Source of the DNA: Amanita rubescens
Taxonomy: Eukaryota > Basidiomycota > Agaricomycetes > Agaricales > Amanitaceae
Length of the DNA: 64,000 nt
Direction: 5' to 3'
Assembly (NCBI GenBank): GCA_015039365.1
Contig: WION01000013.1
Coordinates: 124,001-188,000 of the forward strand
This document shows, one piece after another, positions 46,485-59,700 of this stretch (position 1 is the stretch's first letter; each line of letters begins with the position of its first letter). A program made the position numbers and the translations under genes. Under the pieces are notes generated by a model. That model saw only the letters and a list, made by a program, of their open reading frames with translations, searched no databases and was not told the DNA's origin.

Positions 46485-47761
46485 GGAAAAGCGAAAAGAG
46501 TGTCATAGGTGAGTGCCTTTCTTAAATATGTTGTCAGCGGTCAATGACATCAACAGCATTTCTACCTGACGTTTCATTTTTGGAATACTTACTTACAAGG
46601 CCAAGCCATAAGCCAAAAATTGCTGTAGATGACAATCACCGCAACCTACCTGTCCATCAAGAAGTAAGGTAATATCAGTTTCAGCTATTCACATCTTTCG
46701 TTTAAGTTTGTAGAGTGAATCCATGTGTATTTTGAGACCCGAAACTCGGAGCTGACATCGGTTTGAAGAGAACAAAATGCAATACGTAACATACAGCCGT
46801 TGGGCGTACTGCAGCAACACGCAATTGTGCGGAGCATGCCGCACCTTTCTCGCCTTACTCTCTAAATTCATCGTGATAGAAACCAGCCCTTCTGTAACCT
46901 GTAAGCAATGTCAAGTGCATCGTGATAGGAAACATACTTTCTGGCGACTTTGTCGGCATAGACCATATCATTGATAGATAACCCTGGTTTTCCGTCGATC
47001 GCGACGTCTCCTGCGAAGCAAGACTCGGTTGCTTCAACTTCAAATGCTGCGGTGTTCCATTAATTTATTGCGTCCTGCAGATCGTCGTTTTCGGAAAGCT
47101 TTGGCGGAGATCAAACAGTTGCCATTTTTGGCCCAAACAATCTCCAAATAAAGTTTGAGGTTCCCTTCCTAATTCCGAGTCCGACGAAAACGAGAAGGTG
47201 ACTGAGTTGCCTGCGATGAGCCAAGAAGAGAACTGGGGTGAAGAGTCTGAGAATGAGGGTGCGCGTTGTTCCGTCCGATTGAAGTCTGGCCAAAAGCAAG
47301 GGCAAGGTGCACTCAACCGAATCCTGCTAGGGGGTCCACATCTTTTACATCTTGACTTCGCTCAAGTTTCAGCCAAAAGGACTGGTGCTGGAAGTATGCA
47401 TACACTGAATGACTCATGGTTGAGATTGAAGCCAAGTTCAATGAAATATGCAACACCTGAGTCATTTGAGGTATTGCTGGCACAGGTTCATCATTCATCA
47501 TGACATACAGTACACCAAAGGACTGATATTATATATACACACATACATTTTAGCTTTCAATTGACATACATGATCATGATGGACTTTCAGGAGAAAATGG
47601 CTCTTTGTTATACATATATAGGTATTTGGAAATGCATATTAATCTACATATGTACAAATCATCAATATGAGTTCAACTGTGAAGCTGATAAATCACCTGG
47701 ATACCACTTGCTGTCACTTGTTTCACACTGTCATAAATTGTTCATAACTTGTAGTGCATGA
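46485..47761. other. Intergenic, possible exon remnants
   Basis: About 1.28 kb. A minus-strand stretch near 46930-47040 (FAGDVAIDGKPGLSINDMVY) looks like an exon fragment but has no partner. The ORF at 47198-47503 has no motif. The region becomes AT-rich toward 47,500. Confidence 0.3.
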
Positions 47762-50700
47762 CTAGACAAAGAACATACCATTAGTATAGTGAGTCACCTG
47801 CCCATGGAGTAATATGACAAGGTCTTGATCATGCATAAAGGAGTCAGGAGTGATGGCTGCCTTGATCTGCTGAACATAGCCTTTTTGCTTGTATTGATCC
47901 AAAGCCTTTGTGACTGATGGCAGAAATGGTTTATTGATCCAAAAGGATAGCTTGGCAATGATAATAATTGCTTGTTGAAAGTTTAAGCATAAATATGTAA
48001 GTAAATGAAACAAACAATTTACAAATTAAGACTTGGCAACCAGTAGGCTTGGTGCAATGGCATGAGTTATGCACTGCCCCCAAAAAAATACAAAAATACC
48101 TCAAGTGCAAAGTTCCATTGCATGTCTCCAAACATTGAGAAGAGTTCATGCTGCCAGGTTATGAGAAAGAGTAAAACATCCAATGTGATCAAACCTACAA
48201 GCTACCATGCAAACTGATATGAAAATCAGTACATCATGGACCAGCATCACCCACCTGAAAATCAAGGAAAGTCATAGAAATGATCACATGAGGTGGGATT
48301 GGGTGAGCTGAAATGGCATCTTACAATCTATGACAATAATAATGTAAAAGGAAGACATGGAAAAGATTTGCCAATGTGCTCACTTTCTGATATACATAAA
48401 ATGTAATGATATATGAAAGATTCATGAATTGAGGTAGGTCAGAAAACATGTAATGTCACTCACTTGCTGGTCATAGGAGATGTGATGAGACTGCCTTTCA
48501 CAAAATGTGTAATGTTACTCACAAGCTGTGGGTCATAGGAAAACATATGATGCCAAGTCATGAGGCCACCTTTCACAAAATGTGCAATGTCACTCACTTC
48601 CTGTTGTTCATAGAAAGAAAGTGATGAGACTACCATTCACAAGATCACTCACTTCCTGTTGTTCATAGGAAAACATGTGGTACATAAGACTGCCATTCAC
48701 AAAATGTGCAATGTCACTCACTTCCTGTTTCATAGAAAAGGGTGTGATGAGACTGTCATTCACAAAATGTGCGATATCACTGCTCACTTCCTGTTGGTCA
48801 TAGGAAAAGATGTGATCACTGATGAGACTGCCATTCACAAAATGTGCAATGTTGCTCACTTCCTGTTGGTCATAGTAGGAAAGATATGATGAGGCTACCT
48901 TTCACAAAATGCAAAATGTCACTCACTTTCTGTTTTTCATAAGAACAGATGTGGTAAGACTGCCTTTCATAGGATGTACTTGAACATCACTCACTTGCTG
49001 TTGGTCATAGGAATTGAAGAGGTGGAGGTTACTGCCTTTCACAAAATGTGCTTGAATGTCACTCACAAACTGTTGGTCATAGGCAGCAATGTGCCAATAA
49101 GACTGCCTTTCAAAAAATGTGCAATGTCACTCACTTGAAACTGTTGGTCATAGGAAACAACATGATGAGACTGCCTTTCACAAAATGTGCAATATCACTC
49201 ACATGCTGTCAGTCATAGTAGGAAAAGATGTGATAAGGCTGCCTTTTACAACATGTGCAATGTCACTCACAAGCTGTTAGTCATAGGAACAAATGTGATG
49301 AGACTGCCTTTCACAAAAAATCTTCAATGTCACTCACATCCTGTCAGTCATAAGAAAAAATACATTGAGCAGCCATTCAGAAATATTGCAATGTTGCTTA
49401 CATGCTGTTGTCCATAGGAAATTCTGATGAGACTGCCTTCCACAAAATATGCAATCACTCACTCGCTGTTTGCCATATGAAACAATGTGATGGGACTGCC
49501 TTTTAACAAAATGTGCAATGTCACTCACATCCTGTCAGTCATAGGAAAAAAAAATTGAAAAGCTGTTCAGCAATATTGCATGTGACTTACATACTGTTGT
49601 AGGAAAGGATATGATGAGACTGCCTTTCACAAAATATGCAATGTCACTTACTCGCTTTTGGTCACATGAAAAGATGTGATGAGACTGCCTTTCACAAAAT
49701 GTGCAATGTCACTCACTCGCTGTTGGTCAAAGGAAGAGATATGATGAGACTACCTTTCACAAAATGTGCAATGTCACTCACTTGCTTGGTCATAGGAAAA
49801 GATACATATGATGAGGCTGCCTTTCACAAAATGTGCAATGTCACTCACTCGCTGTTGATTATGGGAACAGATGTGATGAAGCTTTCACAAATGATGTGTA
49901 TTGTCACTCACAAGCTGTTGGTCATAGTAGGAAAATATGTGATTAGACTTCCTTTCAACAAATATGCAATGTCACTCACTTCCTGAGTTGGTGATGGGAA
50001 AATATGTGATGAGCCTACTGAGACTGCCTTACACAAAATGTGCAATGTCACTCACTTCCTGTTGGTCATAGGAAAAGATATTGAGACTGCCTTTCACAAA
50101 ATGTGCAATGTTACTTACTCCCTGTTGGTCATAAGATGTGATGAGATTGCCTTCACAAAATGTACAATGTCACTCACTGGCTGTTGGTCATAGGGAACAA
50201 TGTGATGAAACTGCCTTTCACAACCTGTGCAATGTCACTCACTCCCTGTTGGTTATAAGAAAAGAAGTGCTAATGAGACTGCCTTTCACAAACTGCAATG
50301 TCACTCACAAACTGTTGGTCATAGAAAAATATATGATGAGACTACCTTTTACAAAATGTGTAATGTCACTCACCCACTGTTGGTCATAGGGAAAGATGTG
50401 ATAAGACTATCTTTCACAAAATGTGTAATGTCACTCACTCCCTGTTGGTCATAGGAAAGGTTGACGAGACTGCCTTTCACAGAGTATGCAATGTAACTCA
50501 CTCGCTGTTGGTTATAGGAAAAGATGTGATGAGACTGCCTTCCACAAAATGTGCAACTTTGTCACTCACTTGCTGTTGGTCAAAGGAAAATATTTGATAA
50601 GAGTGCCATTCACAAATGTGATATGTCACTCACCCACTGTTGGTCATAAGAGATGTGATGAGACTACCTTTCACAGATGTGCAGTCCAACTCACTTCCTG

Positions 50701-53700
50701 TTGGTCATAGGGAAAGATGTGATTTCACTATCTTTCACAAAACTTGCAAGATTGCTCACAATCTGTAGAACAAAAGCACTTTATATCCAAATTGTTTTGC
50801 AACAGAGTGGCCAGCATCACTCACTTCCTTTTAGAATGGAGTTAGCATAATAAATTGTAAAAAAAGGAAAACAATGCCACTAACTCCCTTTTGCCATATT
50901 ATTGAATTCACATCTCACAGAGTCAAGTATCACCTACATCCTATTTGTATTGCAATAGTTTGTCAAGAGGTTAAGTTGAGAAGGAAAAATATTTACTATC
51001 TGTTGTTTTAGGATAAGATGTGATCTTTATAAGCAGACAGAAAGAAAATATCACTTACTTCCTGTTCAATCCAATGAAAGTTTCTGAGCCTCTCTTTCAG
51101 ATATGTAGCAGTATGTCACCAACTTTCTATCATTCATTGAGTTACATATGTCTAAACAGCACAAACTTCAATGTTACTTACTTTCTTTAAGCAGGTCAGA
51201 TGTGGTGTGAGGCAGTGTTGTATTACTCACTCCCTGTCCCAAAGAAATTGGATTGACAAGTTTGCTTACAATGATGTATTAACTCACTTGCTATTGGTCA
51301 TATGATGCACCATAGGATAATTAACCAAAAAATTAAATTGAGTGATGTCACTCACTTCCTGTAGATTATTGGACAAGACTACCAATCAGAAAAGGAAGCA
51401 TTACTCACAAACTGTTGACATAGACAAGTTATCAGTTCCATGCTACTTCAAAGTCACTTACCCACTGATACATATCAGTAACATCAGATCCTGCCACCAT
51501 GATTCATGAATATGATGAAAACTGTGACTAACCTCTGTTTCACTCAGTTGTTTATTGGCCATCTGAAGTATAACTAATCTTGTCTCCACATAACCAGATT
51601 GGAGTGCTACTTACCTCCTGATGGTCATTTTGCAAGCACTCATCATTCCACAGGAATGCCACCTACCTCCCTGTCTACCTATTGCCATTTAATTTTTCCT
51701 ATGCTTATGTGCAGCTTGACAAAAATGCATACCCAGAAATGTGGAAATTTTGAAAAAACCATGAGAACGACATCATTCCATGTCCAATCATCACGTTTCA
51801 GAACATGTCTGAATAATGTCAATGTTAGTAAGTGACATTTGGAAATTGGAATGTAAGCCTCACTGAAGTGCAGATGTTACACAAAGGTCAAGATTATTCT
51901 TCTGTGTTGAAACAAACAGATGATATAAGCTGTCATCATCTATTGCATCAGCAGTTTTCTGAGTTAATTCAGCACAATCTCTCTCTGGTAAATCCATGTC
52001 TATGACACAACATTATTCCCATTTCTAGGAAGAAAGCCTCATCATCCTCACCTTCCAATTGCACATATGCCTTAGGAGGATATTTGGAATGCAAAACTTT
52101 AGGAAGATAAACTCTCTGAAAGGTGATTTCAGCAATTTGCCTAGCTCTCTCCCACTTATCTTCATCTTTTACATCAGTCAAGTTGACAAATTCACTGGCT
52201 ATTTGACCATCAAATTTAGTGAATATAACCACCAAAGGAACTGTAAAGGAAATATTTGCTAGTCAGTACACTGTAGTACTGTAGATCAGTGCTTAGTAGA
52301 TTTGGTGGCAATTTGGTCAATGGAAAGGAGGTAACAATAGTTAAGGTAAACAATCTCTCCAAAACCAACAACATGAAATATGAATTCATTAGGATTTATG
52401 TACCTTTGCCTGTCCCTTTATTAAAGAATTCAAGTTCTGCAGGTAGAATGGGACGAGGGCTGTCCATGGGTATACAGTACCTAGTACAGGAAGCCAGGTT
52501 AGCCAGTACTGTAAAAGGATTGTTACAAACGTATGTCATAGCCTATCTTTTTTTATCTTATCATCTATGTCATCTCTCCTACGTCATTGATTGCATATGC
52601 GTTCCTTCTGGAACATTCGTCGTTTATCATATGCTAATTACTTTTATCACATGTATGTCATTTTCACATGTTAACCGTTTCATTTTCACATGTTAACCGT
52701 TTTCATTATCACATGTGTATATACTTACCATATTTGCGTATGTACTTTGTACTATATAAATCACGCAAATATACGACTAGACCTCAGTCTAGTTTTAACA
52801 GTCAAAATCTGTCTCGTTATCGTCTAAGTTCCCTTGAGGACTTATCCGATAACACTATTATTCTTTGAACGTTCTTAAAGTGCCGGAACTCCCTTGAGGA
52901 ACCTACGGTACCTGATAGGCTTGACTTATCAGTGAACGAACAAACGTAACAATAAAACTAGACTCCTCTCCGAGCACGATAGCTTTAACGCTCTCACCTC
53001 CCATCATTCACCATTGCTCCACGACAATCTAAAAGTACCCCTCCGAATAACGCCAAACGAAACCCCCTTGACCATCTCTATTATCTCGACGAACATTCCA
53101 TTCATTGGGATAAACGAGAAAACGGCTGGTGTTATACCGCTTCAGGAAAACCCGTACCAGGTCACCAGTTCTGGGTAAAACAAAAACTTGGAAGACCACC
53201 AAATCAATCCTTCCCGTTCGAAGGAGGATTATATCTAAATGAACGCAAACTTGCCTTTCACGAAGGAAGTAAACGTTGGTACGCCACTGAATCGGAAACA
53301 GGAGAAGAACCGTACTTTATTAGAGACGAATACTTTGAAGGAGAATCCTTCATAGGAGGAAAAGAGGAGTTAACACGAACTGCGCTACAACGTTGGAAGA
53401 AAGCGAACGAACCAGAAACCTTAGTCACTAGCCAAGAAACTCCCGTTGTATCACCACACGTTCATTATAGAGAAAGCGCTGAACCGTCAGGAGAGTCCGA
53501 TAAAGAAGACAATAAAGATTCCTTCTCTGAACGAGAGAAAGAAGAAGAATCCCAAGATAAACTTGAATACGTACCTGGAACCGAAGACGTTGTTATACCC
53601 ACAGTAGAACAACAAGTTGAAGACGAAATCTCAGCTCAACTCATCGCTTCCTTATCCCTTGCAACCGAATCTAAACTCGAAGCTACACGACCCGCACCAT

Positions 53701-56700
53701 CACCCCCTGTCGTATTTCCATACTTGTTTGCCCCACCAATCAACCCATTTCCTTCTAGAAAAGGAAAAGAACGAGATATGAGTGGATCAGGACCCCGGAC
53801 CGAATCAAGGTCAGATCTACCGAAGATCAAACCTCCTAAACCGTTCGAAGGAGATCGAAAATATCTCAATCCGTTCATAGCGAAAGCCGAATTATTCATG
53901 AAAATGAATAAAATGACGGATGCTCAAGATAAAATACAGTTCATTATGTATCATATTGATGGCAACGCTCAACAATGGCGCGACAACAAAATAACTGAAT
54001 ATGACGCCGAAACGACAAAATACGCCAACTATGACGCTTTTATTAAAGAACTGAAAGAAGATTGGGGACAAGTAGACAAAGCAGGACTAGCCATGCACAG
54101 ATTACTCACATGGAGAAAACTCCCAAAGCAATCAATTAATCAATATATTGCGCGCGTCGATCGAGACATCAATTTAGCCAAAATCACTGACGATACAACG
54201 AAATGTCATCTCCTAGTTTTAGGATTACCAAACACCTTACGAGAAAAACTACGACTAGGAGGTGCCCCGACAACCTATAAATCATTACGAACTCGTATCC
54301 TTGACATAGAAGTGGCGAACACCTTATTCTCCACTTTTGGCCAAGTAAAAGAGTTTGACGACAAAATGGAAGTCGACGAGGCTGTACTAGAATTAAACCG
54401 ACGAGCACGACAAATGCAGATTGCTGAAACCTCCATGGAATGGGTAAAAACCGCTGTATGCTATGGATGCGGAAAAACAGGACATTTAATCTCGGACTGC
54501 CCTAATCCCAAAAAGAAACGACAAAACCTTGGGAATTCACGAGGAAGGGCAGCCCCTAGAGGACAATTTCGAGGAAAACCACGCAGCCGAAATAATAACC
54601 GCAACAAAGGGAAAGGAAAAGGAAAAAGAATCAGAGCGCTGGATGCGGATGGCGATGAAGACGACAGTGGCTCGTCAAGTGAAGAATCCAACAGTGAAAA
54701 CGACGAAGACCAGAGAATCGCCGTCATAAGAGAAATGGCGAAAACATTACCACGTAGCGCCCGCCGAAAATTGAACAAAAAGGGTTTTTAGAACGAGACG
54801 ACGATGAATCAGCGTCCGTCGTCTCTGAAGACGAACAACTATGTATAAATGGTGTAACAGTATCTTCCATATCCAGAAATAAAATCACCATTTCCATTAC
54901 CAAATGTTCGAATCTAAAAACCGCTGAAACCAAAGCCCTTATCGACTCTGGCGCACAAGGAAAATTCGTCGATAGCTCACTCGTCAATTGGAACGAAATC
55001 ACTCGCTTAAAGAAACCCATCCCAGTGCGAAATGTGGACGGAACAAATAACAAGTCTGGAGATATACGGTATAAAATCCAGATAAGCTATAACATCGAAG
55101 ACAACCGGTTTAAAGACTGGTTTTATGTCACACGACTAGGCGATCAACGACTGATACTAGGATTACCTTGGCTCCGAGAAATCAACCCCAGAATAGATTG
55201 GTCTGAAGGAACAGTTACATTCCCTAACAAAAGGAAGATCGATCCGGAAGAAGAAACTACGTTTGATTATGACGAAGAAACCGAAATGTACCTCCGGTAT
55301 ATCCAAAAAGAAGAAGAATTGAACGCAGATGAGGACGAAGATCTCGAGACTGATCACCTTTGGATCCAAGCGAAAACATCAGCATCTCAAGCGCTCGCAC
55401 ATGAACACGAAGATAAATCTACGAAAGCAGAATTACCCCCTGAATATAACAAATGGAGAAAAGTTTTTGATAAACAGACATCAGAACGATTTCCCATTTC
55501 ACGACAATGGGATCATGCGATAGATCTAAAAGAAGGATTTAAACCTAAAATAGCAAAGAACTATCCGTTATCAATCCACGAAGAGCAGCTAATGAATAAA
55601 TGGGTCGACGAACAACTCAAAAAAGGTTATATTCGACCATCACAATCTCCGCAAGCGTCTCCTTTCTTTTACGTTGCAAAGAAAGAAAAAGGAGAGTTGA
55701 GACCTTGCCAAGATTACCGATACATCAATAGCTGGACAAAACGGAATGCCTATCCCCTTCCTTTAGTATCCGACCTATTATTAAAACTAAGAAAAGCGAA
55801 ATATTTCTCCAAGTTAGACCTCCGATGGGGTTACAATAATGTGCGAATAAAGAAAGGTGACGAATGGAAAGCCGCGTTCACGACGAACCGTGGTCTCTTC
55901 GAACCTACTGTAATGCTCTTTGGATTATGCAATTCACCGTCAACATTTCAAACGATGATGAACGAATACTTCCGTGACATGATAGCCGAAGGATGGCTAG
56001 TCGTCTATATTGACGATATGTTGATATATGGAGCGAACGAGGAAGAAACGAGGGAGCGCACTAAGCAAGTCTTGCAACGGCTGAAAGAAAACGATCTGTT
56101 CCTGAAACTAGAAAAATGTAAATTCGTCGCCAAGGAAGTCGAATTCCTTGGGATGATCGTCAAAGAAGGAAAGATCATGATGGACCCCGTAAAACTCGCT
56201 GGAATCAGCAAATGGCCCGAACCGAAAACTGTTAAACAAATACGGTCATTTCTAGGGTTCGCGAACTTTTACAGGAAATTTATAGGAAATTACGCCGAAA
56301 TAGTAGCTCCGCTCACGGAACTTACGAAGAAAACAGTTCCCTTCCGATGGGATGCAGAATGTCAAAAAGCATTTGACACGTTAAAAGAAAAATTCCTAGA
56401 AGAACCGGTTCTAGTGATGCCAGATCCAACGAAACCGTTTTTATTAGAGACCGATGCGTCAAACTGGGCGGTAGGAGCCGTCCTGAAACAACGGGGATCT
56501 GATGGAGAACTGCACCCATGCGGATTTATCAGTCATCGGTTAAGCGATACCGAACAAAGATATCAAGTATACGATCGCGAGTTATTAGCAATAAAGAAAG
56601 CGTTTGAAACCTGGAGACACCTTCTTAAAGGAAGCCCACATACGATAATGATCCACTGTGATCATAAGAATTTATCATATTATAAACATCCGCAGAAGAT

Positions 56701-59700
56701 GACCGCCAGACAATCACGCTGGTGGCAAGAAATCACGGAGTTTGATATCAAGTTAGAACATGTCCCTGGATCAAAACTTATTCAGGCAGACGCTTTATCG
56801 AGACGCCCTGACCATATTAACGAAGAAGAGGCAAAAGCAAAAGAAATCCCACAAACCATGATCTCTGATGACATGGTTATCGCCGCGATCAATGTATCTT
56901 GGGCAGACAAAATCACCGAATTATTGCCACAAGATAAATTTGCTAAAGTTGTAATTGACGGTCTCAAACACGGAAAACTACCCCTCCGATCAAAGTTTAA
57001 TGACTGGAAGAACGATAACAACATCATTCGTTATCAAGGACGCGTTTATGTTCCTCAAAACGAAGAATTACGAAACGAAATAATCAAGTCACATCACGAC
57101 CCCGTAGTTATGGGTCACCCTGGACGATTGAAGACACTAGAGCTTATCCGCCGTGACTATTATTGGCCTGGAATGACAACGACCGTATCTAAATGGGTCG
57201 AAGGCTGTGCCTTATGTCAACAAATGAAGGTTAATACACATCCGATCACACCGGGTTTGATGCCTATTAAATCCCACGCCACACGCCCATTCGAACAAGT
57301 TTCAATGGACTTCATCACAGATCTGCCAATTATTGACGGTTTTGATTCTGTTTTGACCGTGGTCGATCAAGGCTTAACAAAGGGCGTAATATTCATACCA
57401 TGCAAAAAATCTTTTACCGCTATGGATACCGCCAACTCTTACATTAACGATGTTTATAAACGATACGGGTTACCGACAACCCTCATCTCTGATAGAGGAC
57501 CACAATTTACCTCTAAAGTTTTCGAAGAAATCTGCAAGATCTTCGGAATTAACCATAGAAAGTCAACTGCCTTTCACCCGCAAACTGACGGAGAATCGGA
57601 ACGACTCAATCAGGAGCTAGAAACCTACCTCCGGTTATACTGCGTTGATCATCCAAAACAGTGGAAAGATCACCTGCCATTAGCAGAATTCGCGCACAAT
57701 CAACGGATACATCAATCTACCAAGATGACACCGTTTGAAATCATGTTTGGAATAGAGCCTGTGGCTATCCCCACAGCATTCCCGCGAATCAACGTACCCG
57801 CCGCTGAAGACCGCTTCAAGGTCTTAACACAAATACGAGACGAAGCTCTCGCCGCACACGAATTAGCTAGACAGCTAATGACTCAACGTGTCAAAGGGAA
57901 ATCTCCCGCATTTAAAGAAGGAGACTTGGTATGGCTAGACTCACGAAACCTGAAAACTGGACAAATAAGAAAATTCTCGCCTAGACGAGAAGGACCGTTC
58001 AAGATCGAAAAGATCTTAGGACCTGTCACTGCTAAACTTGAACTTCCCCCAAGATGGAAGATTCACCCCGTTTTTCATGTTTCACTCCTTACCCCTTATC
58101 ATGAAAACGAAACACATGGTCCAAACTTTACCAGACCAACCCCAGACCTTATAGATAACAAAGAAGAATACGAAATCGAGACGATTGTCTCGCACCGAAG
58201 AAAAGGAAACCAATGGCAATTTTTAGTCAAATGGAAAGGTTATCCGACATCTGATAATTCATGGGAAACCGAGGAAAACTTAGAACACTCCGAGGAGACC
58301 TTAAACGAATATAAGGAACAACATGGAATTACAGCAATTGTCCCCACTACTCGTAAATCACGAAAACGCCGTTCTTGAAACCATGTCCTCCCCTATTAAC
58401 AACCCATCCGCCGCTGCTACTCCAGCCGCTTCAACAGTCGTCGAGGAAACCGTCCCTCCGACCCCTTCTAGAGAGGAATCACCCGCACCATTGCCAATTC
58501 CTCCTCCCATCTGTATGTTACATTATACATCCATCGGTACAGAATGGTTCCCTATAATTCCTTCTGACGAGGAATTCATGCCACGAGAAGAAGGTTCTTC
58601 ATCTTCTGACTCATCCTATACCTTCCCACCATCAAACGCTTCTACGATAGAAGAACTAATGCGAAACGTCACAGATATGGGGAACGCTATTCTCCCTGAT
58701 ACCCCTGTGCCACCCGAAATACAGGAAATGGTAGCTCAAGTATTCGCCACCAGAGACCAAATGGTTATCACCTACGCACGCGGACCACGTCCCGACACCA
58801 CCTCTGAGGATATCCGGATCATGCGAGAAGGACTACTCATGTTCAATACCACCGCCTTTACCCTGGGAGTTCCTCCTATTGATGAAGAACTCGTCAACGA
58901 CTACCTCGAAAGGGCAAGGACCATCGCTGCCACCAATGCCGCAACCACCGCTGCCATCTCTGCCGCCGCCAACGCTGTTGCCGCCGAAATCGATACCATC
59001 ACCGCCAATGCTGCTATCGATGACGAGATCAATGAAAGACTCATCAATCCCATTTCAATCCCTATTATCTTCCCAGAAGACACTCCATCGCCAAGGCCCC
59101 TTTACACCCCATTGGATTTAATGAGGGAAACCCACGCTCGATCCATGAGCCCAGTACCTAGACTCCCTGCCGAAGGACCTATTCCTAGGTTCTACTTCCA
59201 GCACGCCTCTGTCAATGACGACAACTTTAATGTGCCCGCACCTGACATTCCCGCTATAAACGTCATCCTGACGCATTACGCCATCTCCTCCTTCGTGGAT
59301 CCAATAATTCGACGAGCCTTTTACCGAATCTGGACGTTATTCACATCCTGGACCTTTGCCAACAACTATCTGTTCATCTTGAATAGATATGTTCGCCCTG
59401 ATCTGATGGCTCTCGTTAACGTCATCATTAATCTTACCCGCCGGTTCCGAGAACCGCAACGCAACCGCTGGATCACCCTGATGATCTGGAACAATATTCA
59501 TTGGTTTTGTGACTTACGAGGAGACGTATACCTCGAAGAAGCAACCCGTCTTACCACCGCCGGACATCGTCACCATTTCATCCAACCAACACGACAACCC
59601 GCTTTAGACACTGGCATGGCCTGGATGCACGGACGCCCTGTATTTCCCCGCACTCCCGTCAATGCTACGTTCGAACGTATTCGAACCCTTAGCGACCGTC

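Noticed and set aside
47198..47503. 101-codon plus-strand ORF
   Set aside because: No motif, no exon context, and it lies in degenerate intergenic sequence.
48608..50710. ORFs of 60-116 codons inside the tandem array on both strands
   Set aside because: They arise from repeat periodicity and encode the same repetitive peptide (e.g. HFVNGSL); they conflict with the splice model.
48440..50760. CRISPR-like array (regular repeats)
   Set aside because: In CRISPR the short repeat is constant and the spacer varies. Here about 60 bases are constant and only three vary, in a eukaryotic gene, with splice signals in every unit.
48440..50760. Ordinary non-coding minisatellite
   Set aside because: Would not explain phase-0 triplets, absence of stops, variation confined to the triplet, or the same AG-NNN-GT spacing in flanking units with unrelated introns. 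It stays the main alternative if no transcript support is found.
52289..52868. ORFs in the 5' LTR and its left flank
   Set aside because: The LTR ORFs recur in the 3' LTR (60563-60938) with no motif; the left part is antisense to GTPase intron/exon sequence.
52952..52970. tRNA primer-binding site
   Set aside because: It does not begin with the usual TGG complementary to tRNA CCA ends and instead matches the element's own predicted RNA 5' end over 12 bases.
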